Notes under the pieces: generated by a model
Databases searched by the model: none
The model's input: only the letters and a program-made list of their open reading frames with translations
What the model was told of the DNA's origin: nothing
Assembly: GCF_002846415.1 (NCBI RefSeq)
Contig: NZ_PJMX01000001.1
Coordinates: forward strand, 8,184,001 to 8,248,000
DNA length: 64,000 nt
Source: Streptomyces sp. TLI_146
Lineage (GTDB): Bacteria; Actinomycetota; Actinomycetes; Streptomycetales; Streptomycetaceae
Direction: 5' to 3'
Made by a program: the position numbers and the translations under genes
In this document: positions 8,656-16,476 of the stretch, piece after piece
Numbering within the stretch: the first letter of the stretch is position 1
How the letters are laid out: each line of letters opens with the position of its first letter

Positions 8656-8963
8656 TCAGGATGACTGCGGCTGCCGCAGCCCCCGAAGCAGCAGTTCGAC
8701 CATGCGGCGAGGGTCGTAGCCGGGGTCGCTGTCGCGTCCGATGCAGAGGTTGCCGCGACGACGAGATCGGACCGGCTCGGGAAGTGGCGGTAGATCGTCC
8801 CCATCCCGACGCCCGCGCGGGCGCCGATCTCGCGGATCGGGGCGTCGACGCCGGAGGTGACGAACACGTCCGCGGCGGCGGCCAGGAGCGTCTGCTGGTT
8901 GCGCTGGGCGTCGGCCCGCTTGCCGCGGACCGGCCCCTCCCTGGACTGGCTTGTGCTGGGCAC
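8656..8963 (-). pseudogene. TetR regulator remnant with internal deletion and frameshift
   Basis: The frame from 8963 encodes an intact TetR DNA-binding domain (APIREIGARAGVGMGTIYRHF, SRSDLVVA). It then loses homology near 8750. A different frame resumes with NLCIGRDSDPGYDPRRM and ends VELLLRGLRQPQSS at a TGA (8656-8658), a typical C terminus of the same TetR subgroup. Most of the ligand domain (over 100 residues) is therefore missing and the two parts are out of frame. The divergent hydrolase next door is also truncated. Confidence 0.75.
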
Positions 8964-8977
8964 CAGCGTCTCCTTCC

Positions 8978-9247
8978 CCGCTCGCGTGGCACGCCGATCC
9001 CTACGTCCTCTCCCCGGGGCCCAAGTCCCTGCTCACCCTGTTCGGCGCTGAGCACGGGCCCGGCGGTGTCTCCGGATACAACGTCGCCGAGACCACGGAC
9101 GAGAACCCGGAGCGGGTGGCCGCCGTCCAGCGGCTGACCTGGGCCTACCTCCGCAGCGAGCTCTACCCCGGGGATCCCGCTTGGCGGCAAATGTGCGACG
9201 CGCTGGCGGCCGGGCCCGATCCGCTCGGGCGGGTCGAGTCCAAGTAA
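8978..9247 (+). pseudogene. Alpha/beta hydrolase fragment lacking its N-terminal half
   Basis: The reading frame ending at 9247 encodes DPYVLSPGPKSLLTLFGAEH, SGYNVAETTDENPERVAAVQ and RLTWAYLRSELYPGDPAW. This matches the C-terminal end of actinobacterial alpha/beta hydrolases, including the catalytic His region. The nucleophile half is absent and the fragment abuts the start of the broken TetR gene. It is probably the former target gene of that repressor, truncated at its 5' end. Confidence 0.7.
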
Positions 9248-9287
9248 GGCCGACGAGGCCCCACTTCGGCAGTGGATCAGATGCGTC

Positions 9288-9590
9288 TCATTGCTGCGCG
9301 AAGTGGTTTTCGAGCCAACTGAGCAAGGCCGCGAAAGCCGGGGACATGGTGGTGTCGGACTGGGTGAGAACGGTCGAGCGGCCCTCGTCCTCCACCGTGA
9401 TCGTGTAGCTCATCGCGTCCCGGGCGCGGTCGGGCCGTTCCGGTGTGGGTGCCGGGACGGCTCCCGCGAGCAGCCGGGTCAGCTCCGCCGAGGCGTCTGC
9501 GGGCAGGGTGTCGGTGTCCAGCACCTTGGGCGGGAGGCGGAGGTTGATCGCCGCCGCCTGCCCGCCGTGAGTCTCCAGCGTGACCTTCAT
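9288..9590 (-). CDS. Emfourin-type protease inhibitor
   Basis: A 100-residue acidic protein: LETHGGQAAAINLRLPP at the N terminus, AMSYTITVEDEGRSTVLT in the middle and an aromatic C-terminal helix (LLSWLENHF). It matches the emfourin family, small cytoplasmic inhibitors encoded next to protealysin-like M4 proteases. It lies 83 bp downstream of the M4 gene in the same direction, which supports an enzyme/inhibitor pair. There is no signal peptide, consistent with known emfourins. Confidence 0.82.
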   Translation of the reverse strand: MKVTLETHGGQAAAINLRLPPKVLDTDTLPADASAELTRLLAGAVPAPTPERPDRARDAMSYTITVEDEGRSTVLTQSDTTMSPAFAALLSWLENHFAQQ

Positions 9591-9673
9591 CGTCGCGACC
9601 TCCCGGCCGACGCAGCGGCGCTCTTCGCCGTCACGGTCGTCCGGGGGCGGAAATCCGCATCAACCACCGGCGG

Positions 9674-10885
9674 TCACTTTTTCCCCTTCAGCGTGGCCAC
9701 GTCCTTGGCCAGCGAGGTCACCTGGGTGGTGAGTATCCCGATCTGCTTGGTCAAGGCCGTCAGGCCGTCCTGCCGACCCGTGCCGCCGTTCCGGTTGCCT
9801 GCGCGGCTACGCGTCCGGGCGACCCCGGCCGGGACCCCGGTGATCTGGATGCCCACCTCCTGCCACGCCGCCAGCACGGCCAACTGCTCGGCGCTGCCGG
9901 CCCCGTACAGTGCCTCGGCCTTCTGGTAGGTGGTGTCCGCGAAGTCCTGGAACTGGGTTTCGACGGTGGAGGCCTTGAGCGCTTCGTACCAGATGAGTCC
10001 GGCGGCCTCCCACGCGAATCCGCCGATGCCCGTCGCGGTGAGGTAGAACGCCTTGTTCGGGATGCCGGAGTTGATGTGCACTCCGCCGTTGTCGCCTCGC
10101 TCGGTGTCCGGCAGGTGGACGAACCTGCTCATGTGGTCGGGCTGGGGGTCCTTGCCGAACATGGCGTTGTCGTATGCCTGACCTGGGGACTTCATCGACC
10201 GCAGGGCGTCGGCCTCGATACCCGGGGTGAAGACCTCGGGTCCGATCAGCCAGTCCGCCTTGTCGGCAGACTCCTTGCGGAACCACTGCTTGACCAGCGA
10301 CCCGAAGACGTCCGAGATGGACTCGTTGAGGGCGCCGGGCTGATCGTGGTAGGCGAGGCCCGCCGTGTTCTCGGTGACTCCGTGCGTCAACTCGTGGGCG
10401 ATCACATCGAGGGAACCGGTGAAGTCGGTGAATATCTCTCCATCTCCGTCGCCGAAGACCATCTGCTGTCCGTCCCAGAACGCGTTGTTGTACTTCGCGC
10501 TGAAGTGGACGTACCCGTCCAGACGCATCCCCCGGTCGTCGATCGAATTGCGGTTGAACACCTCCTGGTAGAAGTCGTGCGTCGTGCCGAGGCCGTCGAA
10601 CGCCCGGTTGACGGAATCGTCGGTGGACGCCGGCCCGTCCTCCGAGCGGGCCATCACGGCCAACGGGAGCGACCTGCCGTTCTGGCAGTCGAATACGGTG
10701 CGTCGGCCGTTGCCGGGGGTGGCGGTACCGGCGAAGGACGCCCGGACGGCTCGCTCACCACGCAACCCTGCGGTGGTCAGCAAGGTGTCCAAGGCTGCTT
10801 GGTGCACCTCTGCCTTGTCGCTTCGCAGGAGCTTTTCAAGAAGGAGCGGGGGGATGATGCAATTGTGGCGGCAGGTCCTGGTCAT
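9674..10885 (-). CDS. Protealysin-like M4 metalloprotease
   Basis: A 403-residue thermolysin-family zinc protease without a signal peptide. The short propeptide contains NCIIPPLLLEKLL, the PPL-type motif of protealysins, instead of the long FTP/PepSY propeptide of secreted thermolysins. HELTH gives zinc ligands H164 and H168 and general base E165. NESISDVFG supplies the third ligand E188, and GGVHINSG holds the catalytic His. The last 50 residues are a basic, coiled-coil-like extension (LTKQIGILTTQVTSLAKDV). ATG 10885 is preferred for its upstream GAGG; an in-frame start at 10930 adds 15 residues. Confidence 0.9.
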   Translation of the reverse strand: MTRTCRHNCIIPPLLLEKLLRSDKAEVHQAALDTLLTTAGLRGERAVRASFAGTATPGNGRRTVFDCQNGRSLPLAVMARSEDGPASTDDSVNRAFDGLGTTHDFYQEVFNRNSIDDRGMRLDGYVHFSAKYNNAFWDGQQMVFGDGDGEIFTDFTGSLDVIAHELTHGVTENTAGLAYHDQPGALNESISDVFGSLVKQWFRKESADKADWLIGPEVFTPGIEADALRSMKSPGQAYDNAMFGKDPQPDHMSRFVHLPDTERGDNGGVHINSGIPNKAFYLTATGIGGFAWEAAGLIWYEALKASTVETQFQDFADTTYQKAEALYGAGSAEQLAVLAAWQEVGIQITGVPAGVARTRSRAGNRNGGTGRQDGLTALTKQIGILTTQVTSLAKDVATLKGKK

Positions 10886-11278
10886 CGGATACCTCGCGCG
10901 AAAGAGGAGCGGCCGTGAAACCCCGCTCATCTGGTGTTCTGGTGTGGGTTGTTCTTCTTGTTTCTTCTTGTTTCATCGCAGTGCAGAACAACCGTGGCCG
11001 GTTCGACGCCGGGGCGTCGAACGGCGGGCGCTGATGCACAGAGAACAGAGAGGGGTGTCGCCGAGACCGGACAGCCGAGACCTGACTGTCGCGTCTGACG
11101 CGCCGCCACGGCACCTGCGTGGAGCGCGAATTGCCTGTTGGCCCGCAGCCCAAGCCGTATAGCGAGCGGTTCCGTGGTGCCGCTCTCTGCGCCGTGCGCA
11201 TGCATGCGGCGGCGAAAGGCGTGTCTACTTCGAGTATCCATTTGATGCCGCCGACGCGCACCCCCAGCGCGGGCACCC
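10886..11278. other. Gene-poor gap upstream of the M4 protease
   Basis: About 390 bp between two minus-strand genes. It has a T-rich run with repeated TTCTTCTTG (10949-10976) that could be the leader or promoter region of the protease. Small open frames here have no recognisable product. Confidence 0.5.
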
Positions 11279-11842
11279 TCACTTCGTCGGCCGGGTCAGG
11301 CGCCGCGCCAACGTGTGCACCGTGCCCGTCGCCACGGGCAGCAGGGCGAGGCCGAGGGCCCGGGAGGCGGGTGGGAGGCCCGCGCGGCGCAGGTGGGACA
11401 GTGCCCACAGGCTGTACGGGATGACCACGGTGGGGGAGGTCACGACACCCGGGGTCACGCCGCGGTACGCGGCCGACTGGGCGAGGTGCGCCACGCCGTG
11501 GATGCCGAAGCCGGTCAGGACGGTGCGGAAGAACGCGCTGCGCCCCTGGGTGCGGGCGCCGTCCGCCGCGGCGGCTGCGATCAGCAGGGCCATCAGGCCG
11601 ATCGCGGCGTTCACCTGGGGCTGGGTGACTTCCATCCGGTTCCACACCGCGTCCGGGACGCGCGGGAAGCGGGCCTTCAGGCGCGGTGCGGCGGAACGGG
11701 ACCAGGGAGCCATGGTGAGCAGCTCCTCCACATCGTTGACCGCCCAGGCAGCGAACAACCCCCAGTACACGCCGGCGGGTATGACGTGTGTCTCCGTGGA
11801 TGCCGTCGGATGTGCAGGGGTCCTGCGCCGTACGCGAGCCAT
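11279..11842 (-). CDS. HXXEE domain membrane protein
   Basis: A 187-residue protein with about four to five hydrophobic helices: VYWGLFAAWAVNDVEELLTM, QVNAAIGLMALLIAAAAADG, VLTGFGIHGVAHLAQSAAYR and TVVIPYSLWAL. NDVEELLTM is the HXXEE-like motif, with Asn in place of the first His; the later HGVAHLAQ His pair is present. The function of this family is unknown. ATG 11842 lies 20 bp from the TetR operator and the gene is divergent from that TetR, so it is the probable regulatory target. Confidence 0.8.
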   Translation of the reverse strand: MARVRRRTPAHPTASTETHVIPAGVYWGLFAAWAVNDVEELLTMAPWSRSAAPRLKARFPRVPDAVWNRMEVTQPQVNAAIGLMALLIAAAAADGARTQGRSAFFRTVLTGFGIHGVAHLAQSAAYRGVTPGVVTSPTVVIPYSLWALSHLRRAGLPPASRALGLALLPVATGTVHTLARRLTRPTK

Positions 11843-11861
11843 GCTTCCTCCCCAAGAAGTG

Positions 11862-11879
11862 CAACGCAACGTTGCGTTG
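11862..11879. promoter_or_regulatory. TetR operator palindrome
   Basis: CAACGCAACGTTGCGTTG is a perfect 18-bp palindrome between the divergent HXXEE and TetR genes. It starts 19 bp from one start codon and ends 17 bp from the other, ideal for dual repression. Confidence 0.8.
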
Positions 11880-11896
11880 TGTTCTACAGTAGCGGC

Positions 11897-12508
11897 ATGG
11901 GTGAATCCAGTACGAGCAGTTCCCGGCGAGGCGCGAATGGCAGCGGTCCCCGGGCCGCCGAACGCATCCACGAGGCCACGCTGGAACTCCTCATCGAACG
12001 CGGCTACCAGCGGCTGACCGTGGAGGCTGTCGCCGCGAGGGCGGGGGTGAACAAGACGACGATCTACCGGTGGTGGCCGTCCAAGGGCCCACTGCTGCGG
12101 GCCGCACTGCTCCGCTCCCGGGTGCTGGACATCGACATCCCCGACACGGGAACCCTCCGGGGCGATCTGATCGCACTCGCCGGACAGATGGCCCGCCTGG
12201 TGAGCGGAGAGCGCACCGGTCCCGTGGCCCGTGCCATGCTCAGCGGCGGCGGCCAGGACGAACTCGCCTTCCTCGCCCGCGACTTCTTCGCCGACCGCCT
12301 CGAACGGGAACGGCCACTGTTCGCCCGTGCCGTAGCCCGCGGCGAACTGCCGGCGGACGCGGACCCGGCCCTGCTCGTCGACCTCATCGCGGGCGCCGTG
12401 TGGATGCGGATCCTGCTGCGGCAGCTCCCGGCCGAGGAGGGCTTCGTGGAGTCCGTGGTCGACGCGGTGCTCCAGCCCATCGGCGTCCAGCCCGCCTCCT
12501 ATGACTGA
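11897..12508 (+). CDS. TetR family transcriptional regulator
   Basis: A 203-residue regulator. The helix-turn-helix reads LTVEAVAARAGVNKTTIYRW (about 44-63), followed by a TetR_C-type ligand domain (ARDFFADRLERERPLFARAV). It is divergent from the HXXEE membrane protein across a perfect 18-bp palindrome, the classic autoregulated TetR arrangement. The start ATG 11897 lies just beyond the palindrome; frames open further upstream read through the operator and the neighbouring gene and are rejected. Confidence 0.9.
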   Translation: MGESSTSSSRRGANGSGPRAAERIHEATLELLIERGYQRLTVEAVAARAGVNKTTIYRWWPSKGPLLRAALLRSRVLDIDIPDTGTLRGDLIALAGQMARLVSGERTGPVARAMLSGGGQDELAFLARDFFADRLERERPLFARAVARGELPADADPALLVDLIAGAVWMRILLRQLPAEEGFVESVVDAVLQPIGVQPASYD

Positions 12509-12539
12509 CTGGTCTGCTCCGCAGACACGTCCAGATACA

Positions 12540-12580
12540 GAAAGACGCTCGGCCGGGGATGTCCCGGCCGAGCGTCTTTC
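12540..12580. terminator. Bidirectional intrinsic terminator
   Basis: A perfect 18-bp stem (12540-12557 with 12563-12580) and 5-nt loop lies between the convergent TetR and transglycosylase genes. Short A/T-rich ends (GAAAG / CTTTC) occur on both sides. Confidence 0.85.
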
Positions 12581-12603
12581 TTGCGTGTGCTGCCGCTGGT
12601 GGC

Positions 12604-13008
12604 TTAGTACCAGTGGTGGGCCTGCCAGAAGTTCCAGGCGCCGACCGGGCTGCCGTAGCGGTCGTTCATGTAGTCCAGGCCCCACTTGATCTGGGTGGCG
12701 GGGTTGGTCTTCCAGTCCGCGCCGGCCGAGGCCATCTTCGAGGCGGGCAGGGCCTGGACCAGGCCGTAGGCGCCCGAGGAGGAGTTCGTGGCGGTGTGGT
12801 CCCAGCCACTCTCGTGGGAAACGATGTTGCTGAACGCCGCGAACTGCGCCGGGTCCTTGATCATCTGCTGGGCGATCGCCTTGGCGCTCACCGGGGCCGC
12901 CTGGGCGGGAACGGTGGCGAGCAGGGAACCGGCGGCACCGAGGGCCACGACGGTACCCGCGAGGGTCTTCTTCGAAGCGGCGATGCGGCGGATGACGGAC
13001 TGGGACAC
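12604..13008 (-). CDS. Secreted transglycosylase-like (SLT fold) protein
   Basis: A 134-residue exported protein. The signal peptide runs to about residue 37 (LAGTVVALGAAGSLLATVPAQA). The C-terminal domain has NIVSHESGWDH with the Glu expected at the catalytic position, AYGLVQALPASKM, and ATQIKWGLDYMNDRYGSP, the pattern of small actinobacterial lytic-transglycosylase-like cell-wall enzymes. GTG 13008 is preferred because GAAAGG lies 7-8 nt upstream; an ATG at 13047 would add 13 residues before the basic N terminus. A paralogue lies at 32811-33491. Confidence 0.88.
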   Translation of the reverse strand: MSQSVIRRIAASKKTLAGTVVALGAAGSLLATVPAQAAPVSAKAIAQQMIKDPAQFAAFSNIVSHESGWDHTATNSSSGAYGLVQALPASKMASAGADWKTNPATQIKWGLDYMNDRYGSPVGAWNFWQAHHWY

Positions 13009-13609
13009 AGGCAGGCCTTTCACAGGGGACGAGGACGGTCGCGGCATGCCAGGGGCATGCGTGAGCCACTCACGCGAGGGAGAGGGGTTCGTCTGCGGCG
13101 GGAGGAAAACACCCGGGCCGCTCGGCGACTCATCCAGTTCTACCGATGCCTCGCCGCCCTGGCAACGACCCCTCTTACTAGGCGCCCTCGCAGCCGGGGA
13201 CCAGCGGCCCCCGCCCGCCCGGGACGGGATCCACGCAGGTGAGAGCCCGTCCCAGGGACCGCCGTCGGGGCCGTGGGGGGCTACTAGCCTCCTACGTATG
13301 TGACGTGGGTCCTATGGGCCGAGTCACCCCCAACCCACCCAAATGTCACGAAAAGTAACCATCTATACCCTTCCGAGATGCCGGTGAGACAGGGCGACCA
13401 CCTCGGAAACAGAGGGGCATGGCGGGCTGGGCACCGTGCTTCACAGGCCGGTACCGAACCACTCCGTCCCGGTCAGGTGCTCCACGCGGGCGCGACGCTT
13501 CCGCGGGCGCTCGTGTCGTACACCGTGGAGCGGCGGTGGGCTGTGGAAGGGTGACGGCCATGCGGCCGGGCCCGGGGCTCGGCCAGGCCCTGCCGCGAAG
13601 GAGTCGTCG
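13009..13609. other. Long divergent gap upstream of the transglycosylase-like gene
   Basis: About 600 bp. On the minus strand it forms a long potential leader, with an 8-bp stem GGGACGGG/CCCGTCCC (13221-13228 with 13246-13253). An A/T-richer stretch at 13335-13380 may hold the promoter. I searched for the conserved motifs of the c-di-AMP (ydaO) riboswitch, common before cell-wall hydrolase genes, and did not find them. Confidence 0.4.
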
Positions 13610-14425
13610 ATGGCCCGGGTACGTGCCGGTGATGTGGTGCTGCACTACGAGGAAGTCGGCGACGGTGAGCCGCTGGTTCTGGTGCACGGCTCGTGGAACG
13701 ACCACCACGCCTGGCAAGCGGCCGTCGAGGCCGACCTCAAGGCGAGTTTCCGCGTGGTGGCGTACGACCGGCGTGGCCACGGCCGGAGCGAGGCCGTGCC
13801 GGGCCAGGGCACCCGGCGGCAGGACGAGGACGACCTGGCGGCGCTGATCGAGGCACTGGGGATGGCACCCGCGCATGTCGCCGGGAACTCCTTCGGCGCG
13901 GCGACCGCCGTGGGCCTGGCCGCCCGTCGCCCGGAGTTGTTCAAGACCCTCACCCTCCACGAACCCCCACTGGTCGCACTGGTCCTCGACGACCCCGCCT
14001 CGATGAGCGAGCTCCGGCCGGTGATGGGCACCATCGACGCGGTGAAGGACCTGCTGCGCAAGGGCGAGGACGCGGCGGGGGCGAAACTGTTCGTGGAAGG
14101 GGTGGCGCTCGGCCCCGGGGCGTGGGAGACGATGCCCGAGCCCCTGCGGGACACGTTCATCACCCATGCCCCGACCTGGCTCGACGAGCAGCAGGACCCG
14201 GCGTGGTCCGCCCTGGACCTCGACGCGCTCGGTGCCTGCGCCGTCCCCGTGCTGCTCAGCCACGGCACCGAGAGCCCGGCCTGGTTCACCACCGTCCTCG
14301 ACCGCCTGGCCGCCGCCCTGCCCCACGCCCGGCGCCACACCTTCCACGGCGCGGGGCACATCCCGCACATGACCCATCCGCAGGAGTACGCACAGGTGCT
14401 CACCGGGTTCGCCCGCGGGGCCTGA
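13610..14425 (+). CDS. Alpha/beta fold hydrolase
   Basis: A 271-residue cytoplasmic hydrolase. LVLVHGSWNDHHAW is the oxyanion-hole region, VVAYDRRGHGRSE the following strand, and GNSFGA the nucleophile elbow with Ser in place. The acid is near LLSHGTESPAW and the catalytic His is in FHGAGHIPHMTHP. The Asn before the Ser (GNS rather than GHS) fits haloperoxidase- or esterase-like members. ATG 13610 follows GAAGGAG by 6 nt. It is a single gene with a weak downstream hairpin (14431-14455). Confidence 0.9.
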   Translation: MARVRAGDVVLHYEEVGDGEPLVLVHGSWNDHHAWQAAVEADLKASFRVVAYDRRGHGRSEAVPGQGTRRQDEDDLAALIEALGMAPAHVAGNSFGAATAVGLAARRPELFKTLTLHEPPLVALVLDDPASMSELRPVMGTIDAVKDLLRKGEDAAGAKLFVEGVALGPGAWETMPEPLRDTFITHAPTWLDEQQDPAWSALDLDALGACAVPVLLSHGTESPAWFTTVLDRLAAALPHARRHTFHGAGHIPHMTHPQEYAQVLTGFARGA

Positions 14426-14430
14426 CACCG

Positions 14431-14455
14431 GTCCGGCCGGCATGCTCGGCCGGAC
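14431..14455 (+). terminator. Weak hairpin after the hydrolase gene
   Basis: A 9-bp perfect stem GTCCGGCCG/CGGCCGGAC with a 7-nt loop lies 6 bp after the stop. There is no T-run, so termination is only possible. Confidence 0.4.
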
Positions 14456-14522
14456 GGTCCGGATCATGCCTTCATCCGCCGTCCGCTCGGCCGCCTGCAC
14501 CGGCCGCCGGCGACGGGGGCGG

Positions 14523-14744
14523 CTAGTGTCGGTTGCGCGGGTGGTTACGCGCCATCCGCTCATTGCCGTGCTTGTACGCACCCGTCCAGCGGGCCATCGT
14601 CAGCTGGGCATCACCCGACTCGACCTCGGCGAGGAACTTCTCGGCGCGTGCACCGCGCAACGTACCGGCCGACCGACCCTGGTGGGTGATCGTCACGCTG
14701 CCGTCCGGACGCTGGTCATAGGTGAAACCGAAAGGTCTTGGCAT
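14523..14744 (-). CDS. Small conserved hypothetical protein
   Basis: A 73-residue basic protein beginning PRPFGFTYDQRPDGSVTITH and ending GAYKHGNERMARNHPRNRH. I recognise it as a small protein widespread in Streptomyces, but no function is known. It has no signal or membrane segment. Start ATG 14744 gives the conserved N terminus; ATG 14762 would add six residues. Neither start has a strong ribosome-binding site. Confidence 0.7.
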   Translation of the reverse strand: MPRPFGFTYDQRPDGSVTITHQGRSAGTLRGARAEKFLAEVESGDAQLTMARWTGAYKHGNERMARNHPRNRH

Positions 14745-15284
14745 GGTCGGGATCTTAGGCATCCGGGCGGATTCGCCGGAACCGAATTCTTCCCCTGTGA
14801 TCGTCACGGTCGAAGCCACTCTCGTTGGGGTGGAGGGCGGAAAACTGTACGCCCACGCCGCGACTACCTGCGTGATCCTCCCCGCGACGGCTCCGGGCCC
14901 GCCTGACGCCCGTGTGGCAGACACCGCCGGGGAGACGTCCGCGCTCCCGTCGAGCGTGACGTTCGGTGAAGCGTTGGGGCCAGACCGGCGCGGCAGACGG
15001 TGGGGCCGCCGTTGCGTACCGGACGTCAGATAGGTGACCTGAACTCCTCTACGTGTTCAGCCAGTTGATGGCGTCGGGGGTGCGGCGAGTGTCGCCAGTA
15101 CCCCCGTTCGCACCCAGGGCAGGCGGATGCCCGCAAGGACGCGGTGATCGACCGTCGCCAGGGCGCGACTTGGTGGGGCTGACGCACGTATGACACACCA
15201 AAGGCGCGCATAACGGCGTATGGGTGTTGAGTGGAAATGAAGGCCCCTGACTGGGGCAATCCGGTAATTGAAAGGTGTTCCACC
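14745..15284. other. Gene-poor gap
   Basis: About 540 bp between the divergent small hypothetical gene and the Ala/Pro-rich gene. Open frames here look like GC-rich chance frames. The sequence ATAACGGCGTAT near 15210 gives a small dyad just before the Ala/Pro-rich gene. Nothing else is convincing. Confidence 0.4.
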
Positions 15285-15992
15285 GTGTATCTGCTCCCCC
15301 GTCACCGTCGTCCGCTGTGGCCCCTGGCCCTCATCGCCGCAGCCGGGGTGATCGCCGCAGCGCCGACCGCTGCCGCCACCACGCACGAGGCCGGCGCCCC
15401 GACCGCTGCGGCCGCCGAGAACCCCACCCCCACACCCCCGGTACCCCCGGCGCCGCCGCAGGCACCGGCCACCCCGACCACGGCCACGCCATCCACGGAG
15501 CAGCACGTCGACCCGACAGCAGCCCAGCCGGCCAAGCCGGCCGCGCCGGCCACCGAGGTAGCCCCCGCCACGGGTACGCAGCAGCCGGCCAAGCCCATGA
15601 CCCCCGTGGAGAAGCTCCCGGCCAAGCCTGCAACCCCGGTGGAGAATCTGCCGGCCAAGCCTGCAACCCCCGTGGAGAACCTGCCGGCCAAGCCGGCGAC
15701 CCCGGTGGAGCACCCCGCCAAGCCGGCCGCCCCGGTGGAGAGCATCCCGGCCAAGCCGACCGCACCGGACGCCGCGCCGCAGGCGCCGGCCGCGCCGGCA
15801 TCCCCCACCACGGTCACGCCTGCCACGCCCGCGACCCCCGCAGCGGACACGCAGCAGGCGGCCAAGCCGATGACCCCCGTGGAGAACGTCCCGGCCAAGC
15901 CGGCCGCAGAGGCGGCTCCCGTGAACATGCCTGCCACGCCGTCTTCGACCGCTACGGGCTCGCAGCTGCCGCCCGCTGCGCCGCAAGACTGA
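15285..15992 (+). CDS. Secreted Ala/Pro-rich repeat protein
   Basis: A 235-residue protein of very low complexity. It has a basic start and hydrophobic core (LLPRHRRPLWPLALIAAAGV) ending AAPTAAA, a signal peptide. The mature part is almost only A, P, T, V, K, E and Q. It contains four near-identical 11-residue units of the type AKPATPVENLP plus degenerate ones. There is no LPXTG, membrane anchor or Cys, so it is probably a released or loosely wall-associated unstructured protein. GTG 15285 is preferred because GAAAGG precedes it and it gives a proper signal peptide; ATG 15231 is the alternative. Confidence 0.65.
   Translation: MYLLPRHRRPLWPLALIAAAGVIAAAPTAAATTHEAGAPTAAAAENPTPTPPVPPAPPQAPATPTTATPSTEQHVDPTAAQPAKPAAPATEVAPATGTQQPAKPMTPVEKLPAKPATPVENLPAKPATPVENLPAKPATPVEHPAKPAAPVESIPAKPTAPDAAPQAPAAPASPTTVTPATPATPAADTQQAAKPMTPVENVPAKPAAEAAPVNMPATPSSTATGSQLPPAAPQD
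15595..15755 (+). repeat. In-frame 33-bp coding repeats
   Basis: Successive copies encode AKPATPVENLP or variants. The central copies are nearly identical at the DNA level, suggesting recent expansion or contraction within the Ala/Pro-rich gene. Confidence 0.75.
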
Positions 15993-16018
15993 CCTGACCA
16001 GGCGCGTAGAAGAGAACA

Positions 16019-16050
16019 GGGCCCCGGCGGGGCTGATCCCGCTGGGGCCC
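16019..16050 (+). terminator. Putative terminator after the Ala/Pro-rich gene
   Basis: A 13-bp stem with one G-U pair (16019-16031 with 16038-16050) and a 6-nt loop lies 26 bp after the stop. There is no clear T-run. Confidence 0.55.
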
Positions 16051-16205
16051 GCCTGCTCCACGAACCTGCCCGCCCTGCCGGGTAGTTGAGCTGCCGGGCC
16101 AGGCCGATTCAAGTCGGCTCAGCGTCGCGTGACTGGCGCCATGGCGAGGGCGTCTTCGGCCGCATCGATGGCAATACGTACCGTCGACACTCCGCCCGTC
16201 GTCGG

Positions 16206-16472
16206 TCAGCCGGGCCAAGTGCCGGTCAGACGGCGCGTGGCGGTGGCTCCGCCGCGGTCGACGGCGGCCTTGACCGCGGCGAAGATCGCGCCCTGCAGCG
16301 CGGCGGCCAGCACCACTTCGCTCCAGGTGCGCTCCTCGTCGGTGGCGTCGGGGGCATCCTCGTCGTGGCCGAGGGTCTTCCATGCCTGCTTGAACAGGGC
16401 ACTGGCGATCAAACCGCTGACCGCTCCGAGGGTCAGGCCGACCGGCTTGTAGAGGATCTTCGATGCCTTCAC
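16206..16472 (-). CDS. DUF4235 membrane protein
   Basis: An 88-residue protein with two hydrophobic segments (PVGLTLGAVSGLIASALF and SEVVLAAALQGAIFAAVKAA), matching DUF4235. The function is unknown. GTG 16472 follows GGAAGGAGTG. It is the last gene of the phage-holin-like / DUF3618 / DUF4235 trio, 4 bp after the DUF3618 stop. The order suggests envelope stress or cell-surface maintenance, an inference from context. Confidence 0.85.
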   Translation of the reverse strand: MKASKILYKPVGLTLGAVSGLIASALFKQAWKTLGHDEDAPDATDEERTWSEVVLAAALQGAIFAAVKAAVDRGGATATRRLTGTWPG

Positions 16473-16476
16473 GGGG

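Noticed and set aside
13009..13300. c-di-AMP (ydaO) riboswitch before the transglycosylase-like gene
   Set aside because: The conserved internal motifs of this riboswitch were not found on the minus strand; the same holds for the gap before 32811.
15302..15937. Gly/Ala-rich open frame antisense to the Ala/Pro protein
   Set aside because: It mirrors the repeats; the plus strand has a signal peptide and ribosome-binding site.
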